From: Spirochaetes bacterium ADurb.BinA120
GTDB taxonomy: Bacteria > Spirochaetota > UBA4802 > UBA5368
Reading direction: 5' to 3'
DNA: 64,000 nt
Assembly: GCA_002069125.1 (NCBI GenBank)
Contig: MVZN01000003.1
Span: 1-64,000, forward strand
In this document: positions 49,201 through 58,455 of the stretch, one piece after another
Numbering within the stretch: position 1 is the stretch's first letter
Layout of the letters: the number at the start of each line of letters is the position of its first letter
Notes under the pieces: model-generated
The model's database searches: none
What the model was told of the DNA's origin: nothing
Seen by the model: the letters and a program-made list of their open reading frames with translations, nothing else
Made by a program: the position numbers and the translations under genes

Positions 49201-50415
49201 ATGATCAAAAATGATGTCGAACTGCTCAGGCGAGGTACGGAGGAGATAATACCCGAGGACGAATTTTTAAAAAAACTGGAGCGCTCGGAGAGGGAGCAAA
49301 AACCCCTGATCGTAAAGGCCGGTTTCGATCCCACGGCCCCGGATATCCACCTTGGGCACACCGTGCTTTTAAGGAAGATGCGGCATTTCCAGAGGATGGG
49401 CCATACGGTGGTATTTCTCATCGGCGATTTTACCGGCATGATCGGCGATCCGTCGGGAAAGTCCGAAACCCGAAAGCGCCTGACGCGCGAGGAGGTGCTC
49501 GTCAACGCTGAGACCTACAAGAAACAGGTGTTCAAGATTCTCGATCCCGCCCTTACAGTAGTCGACTTCAATTCGCGCTGGTGTCAGCCCATGGGTTTTG
49601 GGGACGTGCTGGAGCTCACCTCGCGCTACAATGTCGCGCGCATGCTGGAACGGGACGATTTCGCCGGCCGCTACCGGGAGGGCAGGCCGATCTCCATTCT
49701 GGAATTCATGTATCCGCTGGTGCAGGGATACGATTCGGTGGCGCTGAAGGCCGATATCGAGCTGGGCGGCACCGACCAGAAGTTCAACCTGCTCGTGGGC
49801 CGCGATCTGCAGCGGGAATACGGCCAGGAGCCCCAGGTGATAATGACGCTTCCGCTTCTGGTGGGTACGGACGGCTCGCAGAAGATGTCCAAATCGCTCG
49901 GCAACTACATAGGCATCAACGAATCGCCGAGGGAGATATTCGGCAAGGTGATGTCCATCTCCGACGAGCTCATGTTCCTTTATTACCGTTTGGTGACCGA
50001 CGTACCCTACGACGAGATAGAGGCTTTCGAAACCGGCCTTAAGGGAGGGGCGATCCATCCTCGCGACATAAAGGTCCGCCTGGCAAAAGAGATCTGCGCG
50101 CAATTTTACGATGCCGAGACGGCCGTGAGGGCCGAGGCCGAGTTTAACAGAATCTTCGTGCAGAGGGACCTGCCGGACGATATCCCGGAATTCTCCATTC
50201 CCATGGAGGAATCGGCCGGCGGCTCGATCTGGATCGCGAAGCTTCTGGTGCTTTCCGGCCTTGCCTCAAGCAATGGAGAGGCGCGCCGTCTGGTCAAGGG
50301 CGGCGGGGTTTATATTGACAACAACAAGGTGGAGAGCGAGGATTTCGAACTCAGCCTCCCGTGCGACTGCGTCGTGAAGGTCGGCAAACGCCGCTTTGTG
50401 CGGATACGGGGCTGA
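49201..50415 (+). CDS. tyrS: tyrosyl-tRNA synthetase
   Basis: About 404 residues from ATG at 49201 ([16 protein letters not shown], where family homology starts); ATG at 49168, behind GGGGGA, would add 11 residues and cannot be excluded. The class I signature is HLGH (in [13 protein letters not shown]) and the KMSKS loop reads [25 protein letters not shown] and [16 protein letters not shown] are TyrRS motifs of the shorter, TyrZ-like subgroup. The C-terminal S4 domain ([21 protein letters not shown]) binds tRNA. A TTGACA at 49100 may be its -35. No T-box leader was seen. The cognate tRNA-Tyr gene lies at 35141. Confidence 0.95.
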   Translation: MIKNDVELLRRGTEEIIPEDEFLKKLERSEREQKPLIVKAGFDPTAPDIHLGHTVLLRKMRHFQRMGHTVVFLIGDFTGMIGDPSGKSETRKRLTREEVLVNAETYKKQVFKILDPALTVVDFNSRWCQPMGFGDVLELTSRYNVARMLERDDFAGRYREGRPISILEFMYPLVQGYDSVALKADIELGGTDQKFNLLVGRDLQREYGQEPQVIMTLPLLVGTDGSQKMSKSLGNYIGINESPREIFGKVMSISDELMFLYYRLVTDVPYDEIEAFETGLKGGAIHPRDIKVRLAKEICAQFYDAETAVRAEAEFNRIFVQRDLPDDIPEFSIPMEESAGGSIWIAKLLVLSGLASSNGEARRLVKGGGVYIDNNKVESEDFELSLPCDCVVKVGKRRFVRIRG

Positions 50416-50442
50416 TTTTTTTGTAACCCACCGGAAACCGGC

Positions 50443-51015
50443 ATGTCGGATAAAAGTGACCTTGAGGTAATAGACAGGGTGCTTGCGGGTGATATTGAGG
50501 CGTTTTCAACGATCATCGAAAAGTACCGGGACAGGGTGTTCCGATACGCCTATTCAAGGGTCTACAATTACGATGAGGCCCTGGATATCACCCAGGAAGT
50601 GTTTCTTATGGCGATGGAGGCCCTGCGTTCTTTCAGAAGGGAGGCGAAGTTCTCCACCTGGCTTTTCAGCATAATGGTGAACTATTGCAAAAACTTCCGG
50701 AAGAAGCGCGACCGCTTCCCGTCGGTCGCCCTTAGCCGGTCGGACGGCGGGGACGAGTTCGAGATCCCCATACCCGACGAGCGACAGAGGCCGGAGGATG
50801 ACGTGATTACGGTCGACACGCTCCGGATCGTAAAGGAGGAGCTTTACGGCCTGCCCGAGGACTACAAGGAGATACTTGTGCTGCGGGACATCGAGGGGCT
50901 TTCCTACGGGGATATAGCGCGTGTCCTGGGCATTCATCTTTCCAACGTCAAGGTGAGGATACACAGGGGGAGGGAACTCTTGAAGAAAAGGCTCGCCGAG
51001 AGGGGACTCTTATGA
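50443..51015 (+). CDS. ECF-type RNA polymerase sigma factor
   Basis: 190 residues. Region 2 (YRDRVFRYAYSRVYNYDEALDITQEVFLMAMEALRSFR...FSTWLFSIMVNYCKNFRKKR) binds core and the -10 element; region 4 (LYGLPEDYKEILVLRDIEGLSYGDIARVLGIHLSNVKVRIHRGRELLKKRL) binds the -35. There is no region 3, as in extracytoplasmic-function sigma factors. The anti-sigma gene follows with an ATGA overlap, so the pair is co-produced. Target promoters cannot be deduced here. Confidence 0.94.
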   Translation: MSDKSDLEVIDRVLAGDIEAFSTIIEKYRDRVFRYAYSRVYNYDEALDITQEVFLMAMEALRSFRREAKFSTWLFSIMVNYCKNFRKKRDRFPSVALSRSDGGDEFEIPIPDERQRPEDDVITVDTLRIVKEELYGLPEDYKEILVLRDIEGLSYGDIARVLGIHLSNVKVRIHRGRELLKKRLAERGLL

Positions 51016-51701
51016 TTAGGGAACACGTACGCTTCGGTCTTCTTTCAGATCTGCATGACGGCGTGATGGACGCCATAAGCAAGGAGTCGGTACTGGATCA
51101 TCTTCGCGAATGCGTCGAATGCGACCGGGAATACCGGGAAATAGGGCGTATGCTAAGGATGCTGTCCGGCCTCCGCGCCTTATGCATACGCTCCGGGGAC
51201 GATTTTACCCGGGCCACGCTGTCGCGCATCCTGATCTGCGAGAAAAAGAGAAAACGGCAGGCCTATTATAAAAGGATGATCCCCTCCGCGGTGGCGGCGA
51301 TGGTGATTTTCCTCGTGGGGGTGGACCAGTTCAGGAATTCCCCTTCCGGTACGAAACCGGAGCCGGTGAGAATGAGCTCGAGCCTGGGAAGCGGGGATGA
51401 AAGCCGCGAGATAGCGAGTTCCTACGACATGCGCAGGACCATCTCGATTCTTAAAAGGAACAGGGCGCGCGTCACCATGGTATCCGGCGCTTGCATAGAG
51501 GCGGAGGCGCCCGTGCGCTTCGTCGATGATATCCAGCGCGAATGCGAGGGCTCTGTTTCGTACGGGATGCAGGGTTTCGCCACGGCCGTCGGCTACAGTG
51601 ACGGCGGAATGCAGGAAGGCGTGGCCCCCTTTCCGGGATTTATCCAGCAGAGATCGGCGGACCAGTTCCGAACCGTGCGCGTGAGGATCAAGCTGCGTTA
51701 G
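51012..51701 (+). CDS. anti-sigma factor with ZAS zinc motif and one membrane helix
   Basis: 229 residues. The N-terminal cytoplasmic part has the HX3CX2C zinc-type anti-sigma motif at H30, C34 and C37 (DHLRECVECDREY). A membrane helix lies at about 91-107 (IPSAVAAMVIFLVGVDQF). The extracytoplasmic part (about 108-229) is unrecognised and would be the sensor. It should hold the upstream ECF sigma factor inactive until an envelope signal arrives. Confidence 0.85.
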   Translation: MIREHVRFGLLSDLHDGVMDAISKESVLDHLRECVECDREYREIGRMLRMLSGLRALCIRSGDDFTRATLSRILICEKKRKRQAYYKRMIPSAVAAMVIFLVGVDQFRNSPSGTKPEPVRMSSSLGSGDESREIASSYDMRRTISILKRNRARVTMVSGACIEAEAPVRFVDDIQRECEGSVSYGMQGFATAVGYSDGGMQEGVAPFPGFIQQRSADQFRTVRVRIKLR

Positions 51702-51849
51702 CCTTACGGCTTTCCCGGCGTGTGCTCATTCCTCTTTTTGATTGCAATTTCCAGCTCGATCGGTTAGCATTGTCCTTCGAGGGGGGCCGAAGGAACATGT
51801 AGCCGGCCCCTGGGGATCGTCCAAGCACAACCAGCGGGACGGGAATGCC

Positions 51850-53994
51850 ATGCTAACAATAAGCCTTGTCTCTTCTCTTGTCGCGTCGATTCTCCTGCCA
51901 TTCATGGCCCTGTTCGTCATGTACAAGGACTGGCGGGATCAGGTGCACCGCTTTTATTCTTTGCTCATCCTATCCGGTTTTGGAATCGTGTTCACCATGT
52001 TCATCACCTACGCCTTCCCAAACTCCACCGCTCTTACCGAGATCAACAGAATAACACAGGCCGCTACCGCTTTCACCTTCACCTCGCTGTTCGGCGTATC
52101 GCTAGTGTTTCCCAAGGGCGAAAGCCGGTTTCCGTTCAAATACAGCGTTTTGATATTTCTTCCAACGATCGTTGTCAGCGTGATCGTAAACGTCACCGAC
52201 TGGAGCATCACTGCCGCCTACTTCAAGGGAGGGGTGCTGATCCGAGATTTTAATTTCTTTTACACCTATTATGCTCTGATTGTGCTGGTGTATCTGATAC
52301 TCGGTACGGGCAACTTCATCATCAAGTATATTCGGACGAAGATCAGGATTTTCCGTCTGCAGATGCGCTTCGTGTTTTTAGGCACCTCTTTTGGCATAAT
52401 GGGCGGAGCGGTATGTTCGATAATATTGCCCCGCTTTTTCAACTATTCCGAACTTTATGTCCTCGGCCCATCCCTTGCGTCATTCATAGCCTTTGGGTCA
52501 TTGTTTTATTCCATTATATCCTACAACGTGATGGACATCACCACGGCGGTGCATAAAACCGCCACCTACACGATCATCTCAATGGGCATCTTCGTCCCGA
52601 TTTTCCTGGTGCTGGGGGCCTGGGACACCAACCTCTGGTCGGCGGGCGAGGCCCCTCTCTTCGTGGTGGCGGGTGTCGTGGTCATCATATTCATCCTCTT
52701 TTCCGTGTACGTGCAGCCCGCCATAGACCAGGCGTTCAAACGCAGACAGTATGAGTTCGAGGCGATCATCGACCGTTTTATCCGCGACGTGGGCGGATTG
52801 AGGGACTTTACGACCATAATCCGCCGCTCGGTGGACATCCTTCACGATTCCCTTTTCCTTAAAAGCGCGTTTTTCATACTGTTCGATAACGAGTCCAAGC
52901 GATACGAGCTGGCCTACCAGAAGGGCGCGCAGGTTGAGGTGCCGCCGCTCGAGCGGGGCTCGCCCGTAATTCGCTGGTTTATCCGTAACCAGGAGGTTCT
53001 TTCAGACGACAGGGTCTATACCGACGAGAAGAGCTTTGCGGATATAAAGGAGGATTTTCTTGGATTTTTCTCCGCCGGCGGCACTCGTATCGTAATCCCG
53101 ATCTATCATGAACGCCGTGTACTGGGGCTGCTCTGTCTGGGGGACAAGGATTCGCTGGCGGCGTACAAGCCGGACGAGATCGAAAAGCTCGACTATTTCC
53201 GCTCGGAGAGCAACACGCACATCTCGAACGCGCTTATCTACGAGGAATCCAAACAACAGCAGCTCATAGGGCGGACCATGGATCTCTCGTCGGATATCCT
53301 CGCCAAGGCGGTGCCGCTCAAGCTTCCGAACCTGATAGGGATCAAGTTCGGGGCCTTCCTGGTTCCCAGATACGGCGAGGGGATAGACTATTTCGACTTC
53401 ATCCGGCCTGGAAGCCACGGGGTGGGCGTGGTCGCGACGGACATCGCCGGCGTCGGCATAAACAGCGCCCTCTATTCCGTGGTGCTGCGCTCCGCATTCC
53501 AGTCGTGCTTGGAGGAGGCGCCGTCCGCGTACTCGGTGATCCAGAAGATGAACAACGCTGTGTATGAATACGGATCGGGCGAGAGCGGACTCATTACGGC
53601 CTATTATCTGTATTACGACCTTCGTTCCATGAGGCTCATCTACTCCAACGCGGGCTTTCCACCGCTGGACCTCTATCGCATAGATAAAAACGATTTCGAC
53701 GAGCTCGATACCGAGGGAATTCCCCTGGGGTACGACCCAAAGGCGAGCTACGGGATGGGACGCACCAACCTGCTCCGCGGAGATATCGGAATCGTCTACT
53801 CCAAGGCCCTGGTAACCTCGAAGAACCAGAAGGGCGAGGCCTTCGGCATCGGCAACCTTCGCACGGTGATTAAGGAACACCGGGCGGAGCGGCCCGAGGA
53901 CATCGCCTCGGCGGTAAAGGACCGTTTTCTTTCGTTTTTGGGGCTGGCCTCGCCGGAATCGGACATTGTGGCCATTCTTTTCAAGATACTATAG
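51850..53994 (+). CDS. 7TM-GAF-SpoIIE-type serine phosphatase sensor
   Basis: 714 residues from ATG at 51850. Eight or so N-terminal helices (about 5-305) resemble the histidine-kinase N-terminal 7TM region. A GAF domain follows (about 335-480; FLKSAFFILFDNESKRYELAYQ, IPIYHERRVLGLLCLGDKDS). The C-terminal PPM/SpoIIE domain (about 500-714) has GEGIDYFDFIRPG, VVATDIAGVGINSALYSVVLRSAF and ESGLITAYYLYYD. The usual metal aspartates in DYFDF and ATDIAG are present, though SGHG is changed to AGVG. It should dephosphorylate a STAS protein such as the one at 48171. Gap 51702-51849 shows no gene. Confidence 0.88.
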   Translation: MLTISLVSSLVASILLPFMALFVMYKDWRDQVHRFYSLLILSGFGIVFTMFITYAFPNSTALTEINRITQAATAFTFTSLFGVSLVFPKGESRFPFKYSVLIFLPTIVVSVIVNVTDWSITAAYFKGGVLIRDFNFFYTYYALIVLVYLILGTGNFIIKYIRTKIRIFRLQMRFVFLGTSFGIMGGAVCSIILPRFFNYSELYVLGPSLASFIAFGSLFYSIISYNVMDITTAVHKTATYTIISMGIFVPIFLVLGAWDTNLWSAGEAPLFVVAGVVVIIFILFSVYVQPAIDQAFKRRQYEFEAIIDRFIRDVGGLRDFTTIIRRSVDILHDSLFLKSAFFILFDNESKRYELAYQKGAQVEVPPLERGSPVIRWFIRNQEVLSDDRVYTDEKSFADIKEDFLGFFSAGGTRIVIPIYHERRVLGLLCLGDKDSLAAYKPDEIEKLDYFRSESNTHISNALIYEESKQQQLIGRTMDLSSDILAKAVPLKLPNLIGIKFGAFLVPRYGEGIDYFDFIRPGSHGVGVVATDIAGVGINSALYSVVLRSAFQSCLEEAPSAYSVIQKMNNAVYEYGSGESGLITAYYLYYDLRSMRLIYSNAGFPPLDLYRIDKNDFDELDTEGIPLGYDPKASYGMGRTNLLRGDIGIVYSKALVTSKNQKGEAFGIGNLRTVIKEHRAERPEDIASAVKDRFLSFLGLASPESDIVAILFKIL

Positions 53995-54003
53995 GCGGGT
54001 CGC

Positions 54004-55827
54004 TCAGCCCTCAGAGCTTTCGGGATGGAAGTGCCGGTGGATAATCCGCGCCGTTTTATCGCCCAGGCCCGGTATGCGCGCGAGTTCTTCGGCCGACATT
54101 TTTGGGATCTTGGAGGGTTCGGCTACGCCGCGCAACAGGAGCGTCTTCTTCTTTGCGCCGACCCCCGGTATCCTGTCGAGAGAGGAGGAGGTCATCGAGC
54201 GGTCCCGAATCGAGCGATGATAGTTGATCGCGAACCTGTGCGCCTCGTCGCGGGCCGCTTGCAGTATCTTGAGCGCCGCCGATCTTTCCGGAAGACGGAG
54301 CGGCGCGGCCCCGGGATCGGTATAGACCTCCTCCAGGCGCTTGGCCAGGGACACCATCGCCACAGGCGCCCCGAGCGCGTCGCGCGCCTCCATCGCCCGC
54401 GCCAGTTGTGTCGGCCCGCCGTCAACGACGATTAGGTCCGGGAATTGCAGGTTCCCGTTAATTATATGCTGGAGCCTCCTCCCGACGACCTCGTGTATCA
54501 TGCCGGGATCGTTGGCGCCCTCGTAAGCGCGTATCCTGAACCGCCGGTAGTTCTTTCTGTCGGGTTCGCCCTCGCGGAATTCCACCATCGAGGCGACGGC
54601 ATGCCTGCCCTGGATGTTCGATATGTCGAAACAGTCTATCACCTCCGGCGGCCCGGGAAGACCCAGGAGTTCGGAGAGCTCGAAAAGCCCCTTCTCCCTG
54701 TCGGCAAATTGCCGGTGCGCCTCGCGATCGGCCATGACGAGGTCGATGTTTTTCTGGACCATTCGGATGATCCCTCGTTCGTCGGCCGTCCTGGGGGGCG
54801 ATATGGCGATTTTCCTCGACGATAACGAGCCGAGATAGCCTGCCACGGTGGCGCGATCGACCGGATCGGACGAAACCACTATGCGCAAAGGGGCCTCCAC
54901 TGTACGGTAGTACTCCACAAGAAAAGTCGAAATGACCTCGCCCGGCGTGGAGAAGCGCGCGTTCTCGAACACATATATTTTGCGCCCCACAAGCGCGCCG
55001 GCGCGGAACTCGAAAAGCATGGCCACAGCCTCGTCGCCGCCCATGGAAAGAGCCACAAAATCCTGGTCGCCGCCGATGGGCGCGAGCACCTTCTGGCCGC
55101 CGCTAATCTTCCGTATGTCAGCTATCACGTCCCTCATGCGTGCGGCCTTTTCGTATTCCATGCGCGCGGCATAACCGTTCATGATGGAGGTGAGGTCATC
55201 GATGACCGGATCTATGTTCCCTTCGAGAAAGCGCATGGCGTTCCCCACGATCGCTCGGTACTCCTCCGCGGACATCAAACCCCGGCATATTCCCTGGCAG
55301 CGGTTGATCTGGTAATTAAGGCATGAGCGCTCGTGCTCCGAGAGCGGCAGGGGGCGGGCGCAGGTCTTGAGCTTGAAGGTGGTGTTGATGGCTGAGATCA
55401 TCTGCCGCGCCGCCCTGGCGTCGGTGTAGGGGCCGAAGTAGCGGTTTCCGTCCTGGGCGAGCCTCCGGGTGAACACGAGCCGGGGGTACTCCTCGTCGAG
55501 TTTCACCATTATATACGGATATCGCTTGTCGTCCTTGAGCCGGATGTTGTATCTGGGCTTGTGTTTTTTTATCAGCGTGTTTTCGAGAAGGAGCGCCTCG
55601 ACCTCCGAGTCGGTCATGATATACTCTATATCGGAGACGCTTTTAACGAGCACCCTGGTTTTAACGTCCAGATCGGACTTCTGGAAATACGAGGATACCC
55701 GTTTCCGGAGTGAACCCGCCTTGCCAACGTAGATGATCTCGCCGGCGGCGTCCATCATGAGATACACGCCGGGCTTTTGGGGGAATTGCGAGATTTTAAG
55801 CTGGAGGTCGGTCTCCGTTTTTTTCAT
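54004..55827 (-). CDS. uvrC: excinuclease ABC subunit C
   Basis: 607 residues. The N-terminal GIY-YIG nuclease is KPGVYLMMDAAGEIIYVGKAGSLRKRV (about 17-43). The middle UVR motif is GYAARMEYEKAARMRDVI. The RNase H-like second nuclease has VIDCFDISNIQGRHAVASMV and LIVVDGGPTQLARA. The C-terminal (HhH)2 domain (LDRIPGVGAKKKTLLLRG, ELARIPGLGDKTARIIHRHF) is complete. It makes both incisions in nucleotide excision repair. Its start overlaps the end of the TPR-sensor gene by 32 bases, so it is the last gene of a three-gene minus-strand operon. Confidence 0.97.
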   Translation of the reverse strand: MKKTETDLQLKISQFPQKPGVYLMMDAAGEIIYVGKAGSLRKRVSSYFQKSDLDVKTRVLVKSVSDIEYIMTDSEVEALLLENTLIKKHKPRYNIRLKDDKRYPYIMVKLDEEYPRLVFTRRLAQDGNRYFGPYTDARAARQMISAINTTFKLKTCARPLPLSEHERSCLNYQINRCQGICRGLMSAEEYRAIVGNAMRFLEGNIDPVIDDLTSIMNGYAARMEYEKAARMRDVIADIRKISGGQKVLAPIGGDQDFVALSMGGDEAVAMLFEFRAGALVGRKIYVFENARFSTPGEVISTFLVEYYRTVEAPLRIVVSSDPVDRATVAGYLGSLSSRKIAISPPRTADERGIIRMVQKNIDLVMADREAHRQFADREKGLFELSELLGLPGPPEVIDCFDISNIQGRHAVASMVEFREGEPDRKNYRRFRIRAYEGANDPGMIHEVVGRRLQHIINGNLQFPDLIVVDGGPTQLARAMEARDALGAPVAMVSLAKRLEEVYTDPGAAPLRLPERSAALKILQAARDEAHRFAINYHRSIRDRSMTSSSLDRIPGVGAKKKTLLLRGVAEPSKIPKMSAEELARIPGLGDKTARIIHRHFHPESSEG

Positions 55828-56953
55828 CGCCGTACTTTAGCTTCCTGATCTTTTCGATGTATTGCTTCGTCAGATCGCTACCGGGATTGGCCCGAAGCGC
55901 CCGCTCGAACATGTCCATGGACTTCTCGTAATTTCTGCACCGCGCGTGGATAACCCCCAGGTTGAAATAGCTTCCAAAGCCCTCCGGCTTGAGAAAAGTA
56001 AGAGTGGTGAAAAGCGCTGCCGCGTCCTCCAGCCTGTTCTCCTTGAGGAGGGTAACCCCAAACTTGAATATATCACCGAGAGTGTCCTTGTTCTCGAGAT
56101 CGGCGAGAATTTTCTCCTTTTCCTCGAATATTTTTTCTCGAGATTTTAACTCTTTTAGCTCCCCCAGCAGGGTGTTGAATGAGGTGGCGAGCTCGTAAAG
56201 CTCCCCATCGGCGCTTTCGTTGAGGTTTACATCGAACTCGCCCGCGGACGCCTTCTTCATCGAGGAGGCGAGCCCTTCTATGAGCAGCGTAAAATTATGC
56301 ATGAAGATATAGCTCGCGCCGAACACGGCGAGCACAAGCGCGAAGGCGAGAAGCGCGACGATTTTTTTCATCCTGGCTATCCCGGCCGAATATCCGTCCA
56401 GCGCGGTCTGAAGCGCCGTTGCCGAAAACGAAAACTGAAGCACGAGCTCCCTTTTCCCCAGAGTGAAGGGTGCGTACACGTTTTGCCAGTATACCCCGCC
56501 GGAAGCCCTGACCAGCGGGTCGACCACCGTTTCGAAAAGCCCTTTCTTGAGATAGCCTGTTTCCCTGTCCTCTCTGAGCACTGCGTTTCTGCTTATGCCT
56601 GTATCGAGCGCCCGATTAAGGCCGATTGTTTCGGCCGCACGAAAATAATTCTCGTCGGCGGTGCGCGAGAAAACGACTGCGCCCAGGCAGTCGGTCTGTG
56701 CACTGCAGAGTGACTTGAGCTCCGCCGTTAGGCCGGACGTTTTTGCCGCGCCGCGCCGCTCAAGCGCCCGCACAATGGTTTCGGCCCTGCCAAGAAGCAG
56801 GAGATCGCGGCCGCTAATTATGGTCTTTGTAATGACGGACTGGTTTTCGCGGAGCATCTGGTTGAAGGCCAGCGCGATGAGCAGAACGAGCGCCGAAACG
56901 ATCGACGCGATGACAATGACGAAGCGCTTCGAAATCCCTGCGCGTGTTTTCAT
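55796..56953 (-). CDS. membrane sensor with HAMP-like and TPR domains
   Basis: 385 residues. A membrane helix at about 12-32, a periplasmic region of about 155 residues with two cysteines in a SLCSAQTDCLG loop, a second helix at about 195-215, and a HAMP-like segment (LIEGLASSMKKASAGEFDVNLNESADGELYELATSFNTLL). A coiled coil and two or three TPR-like repeats follow (AAALFTTLTFLKPEGFGSYFNLGVIHARCRNYEKSMDMFERALRANPG). There is no enzymatic output domain. Coupled by ATGA to the receiver-kinase gene, it probably feeds a signal to that kinase by protein contact. Confidence 0.75.
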   Translation of the reverse strand: MKTRAGISKRFVIVIASIVSALVLLIALAFNQMLRENQSVITKTIISGRDLLLLGRAETIVRALERRGAAKTSGLTAELKSLCSAQTDCLGAVVFSRTADENYFRAAETIGLNRALDTGISRNAVLREDRETGYLKKGLFETVVDPLVRASGGVYWQNVYAPFTLGKRELVLQFSFSATALQTALDGYSAGIARMKKIVALLAFALVLAVFGASYIFMHNFTLLIEGLASSMKKASAGEFDVNLNESADGELYELATSFNTLLGELKELKSREKIFEEKEKILADLENKDTLGDIFKFGVTLLKENRLEDAAALFTTLTFLKPEGFGSYFNLGVIHARCRNYEKSMDMFERALRANPGSDLTKQYIEKIRKLKYGDEKNGDRPPA

Positions 56954-58059
56954 TTATGAATCTCCTGCGGTATCCTTACTCGGAATACGCTTCCCCTCCC
57001 CTGGGCGCTCTCGGCCTCGATCGTTCCTCCGTGGAGGTCCACGAAGCGCTTGCAGATGACCAGGCCGAGCCCGGTCCCGCCCTCGCCCCTGGTCCCTTCC
57101 GAGCGGAAAAAGGAGTACTTCTCGAATATCGAGCCCAGCGCGTCCGGAGGCATGCCGGTCCCGGTGTCGCGGATGGTGAGCATCACCGCGCCGTCGGAGG
57201 AGCGTTCGGCCGAGACGTGAATCTCGCCGTTCTCCGTGAACTTGACCGCGTTGTTGATGAGGTTGTTGATGACCTGGAGCATCTTCATCCGGTCGATCAA
57301 CACCCGGGGGCTGTCGAGCCCGTTGTGGAAATGGATGGCGGTGTTCTTGTCGGAGGCGAGCAGTATGAAGTTGTTGATGCTGGTGTTGACGAGTTCGGTG
57401 ATGTCGGTCTCCTCCATGGAGAGCCGTATTACGCCCGATTCGATCTTGGAGATGTCGAGTAGCTCGTTGACAAGCGAATAGAGGTTATCCGCGATCTCGC
57501 GAATAATTAGCAGGTAACTCCGCTGGGTGTCGGAGAGATCGCCCTTTTTAAGAAGGTAGTTGGCGTAACCGCCTATGGACGAAAGCGGCGAGCGAAGATC
57601 GTGCGAGACCACGGTGAGGAACTCGTCCTTGAGATCGCTCAGTTTTTTCAGTTCCAGCAGGTTTCGTTCGTTCTCGCGCTTTAAGACAACGCGCTCCGCG
57701 GCCCTGTACACGATAAGCTTGAGCGTCTCCGCGTCTACCGGCTTCTGAATAAAATCATAGGCCCCCAGTTTCATGGCCCGTATGGCGCTCTCGACCGAGG
57801 CGTATCCGGTGAGCACGAGGGGCAGGGTGTCTATTCCCTCGCTCCGGATGTATTCCATCACCTCGAAGCCGTTGCGGTCCGGCATATTGATGTCGGTGAG
57901 CACGATGTCGTAGGTTCGGGCGGAGAGTCTCTGAAGCGCGGTATTTCCGTCGGAGGCCGTTCCGACCGCGTACCCCTCCTTTAATAGTATGCGTTCGAGG
58001 CGGGTGAGTATCTTTTCCTCGTCATCGGCGATCAGGATGTTGATGTGATTTTTCTGCAT
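56950..58059 (-). CDS. hybrid receiver-histidine kinase
   Basis: 369 residues from ATG at 58059. The N-terminal receiver (about 1-120) has DDEE, the phospho-acceptor aspartate in IVLTDINMPD and lysine in DFIQKPVD. The HisKA helix carries the phosphorylated histidine in TVVSHDLRSPLSSIGGYANYLL. The HATPase domain has NNLINNAVKFT (N box), DTGTGMPP (G1) and GGTGLGLVICKRFV (G2). Receiver before kinase, with no membrane segment, marks a soluble kinase that needs a separate sensor, most likely the coupled TPR protein. No downstream response regulator is visible. Confidence 0.92.
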   Translation of the reverse strand: MQKNHINILIADDEEKILTRLERILLKEGYAVGTASDGNTALQRLSARTYDIVLTDINMPDRNGFEVMEYIRSEGIDTLPLVLTGYASVESAIRAMKLGAYDFIQKPVDAETLKLIVYRAAERVVLKRENERNLLELKKLSDLKDEFLTVVSHDLRSPLSSIGGYANYLLKKGDLSDTQRSYLLIIREIADNLYSLVNELLDISKIESGVIRLSMEETDITELVNTSINNFILLASDKNTAIHFHNGLDSPRVLIDRMKMLQVINNLINNAVKFTENGEIHVSAERSSDGAVMLTIRDTGTGMPPDALGSIFEKYSFFRSEGTRGEGGTGLGLVICKRFVDLHGGTIEAESAQGRGSVFRVRIPQEIHK

Positions 58060-58210
58060 TGGCCGTGGCGGCGCCCGCTTCAATAGGTATGCCGGCGCTC
58101 GTACATGTTTGTTGTGCCTATCCGGATGCGAATTTGCAAGAAAAATATCGGCCCGCCATGTGGGCGATGTTTTTATGCCGAAATTTTATGGTGACAAAGA
58201 AAATCCGGGC

Positions 58211-58358
58211 TATAATCAAAGAAGACATCAATTACGGACTGAACGCCGGTCTCCCGTATTGTCATAATATCTTTAGTATTTTGCTCACGCTGATGAATCG
58301 ACCGGCTAAAGGTGTTAGAATCGGAAATGGCGCCAACTTGGCGCCATTTCATTTATAT
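58211..58358 (+). ncRNA. candidate small RNA with promoter and terminator-like hairpin (weak)
   Basis: In the gene-free stretch 58060-58455 the plus strand has a perfect TATAAT at 58211-58216 with a poor -35 (ATGGTG, 17 bp upstream). A perfect 12-bp hairpin, GAAATGGCGCCA (58324-58335) and TGGCGCCATTTC (58339-58350), lies about 110 bases on, followed by ATTTATAT. That would define a transcript of about 125-135 nt without a plausible ORF. The hairpin might instead end the minus-strand glycosidase transcript or serve as an operator. Confidence 0.28.
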
Positions 58359-58455
58359 GGGAGGATTACCTCTTCCGGCCGTGTGGGGGGCGGGTTTTCT
58401 TCCGGGGCGCCTTCCCAACGACAAGCCCTATGCGTTCACGCCCTACAGTCCAGTG

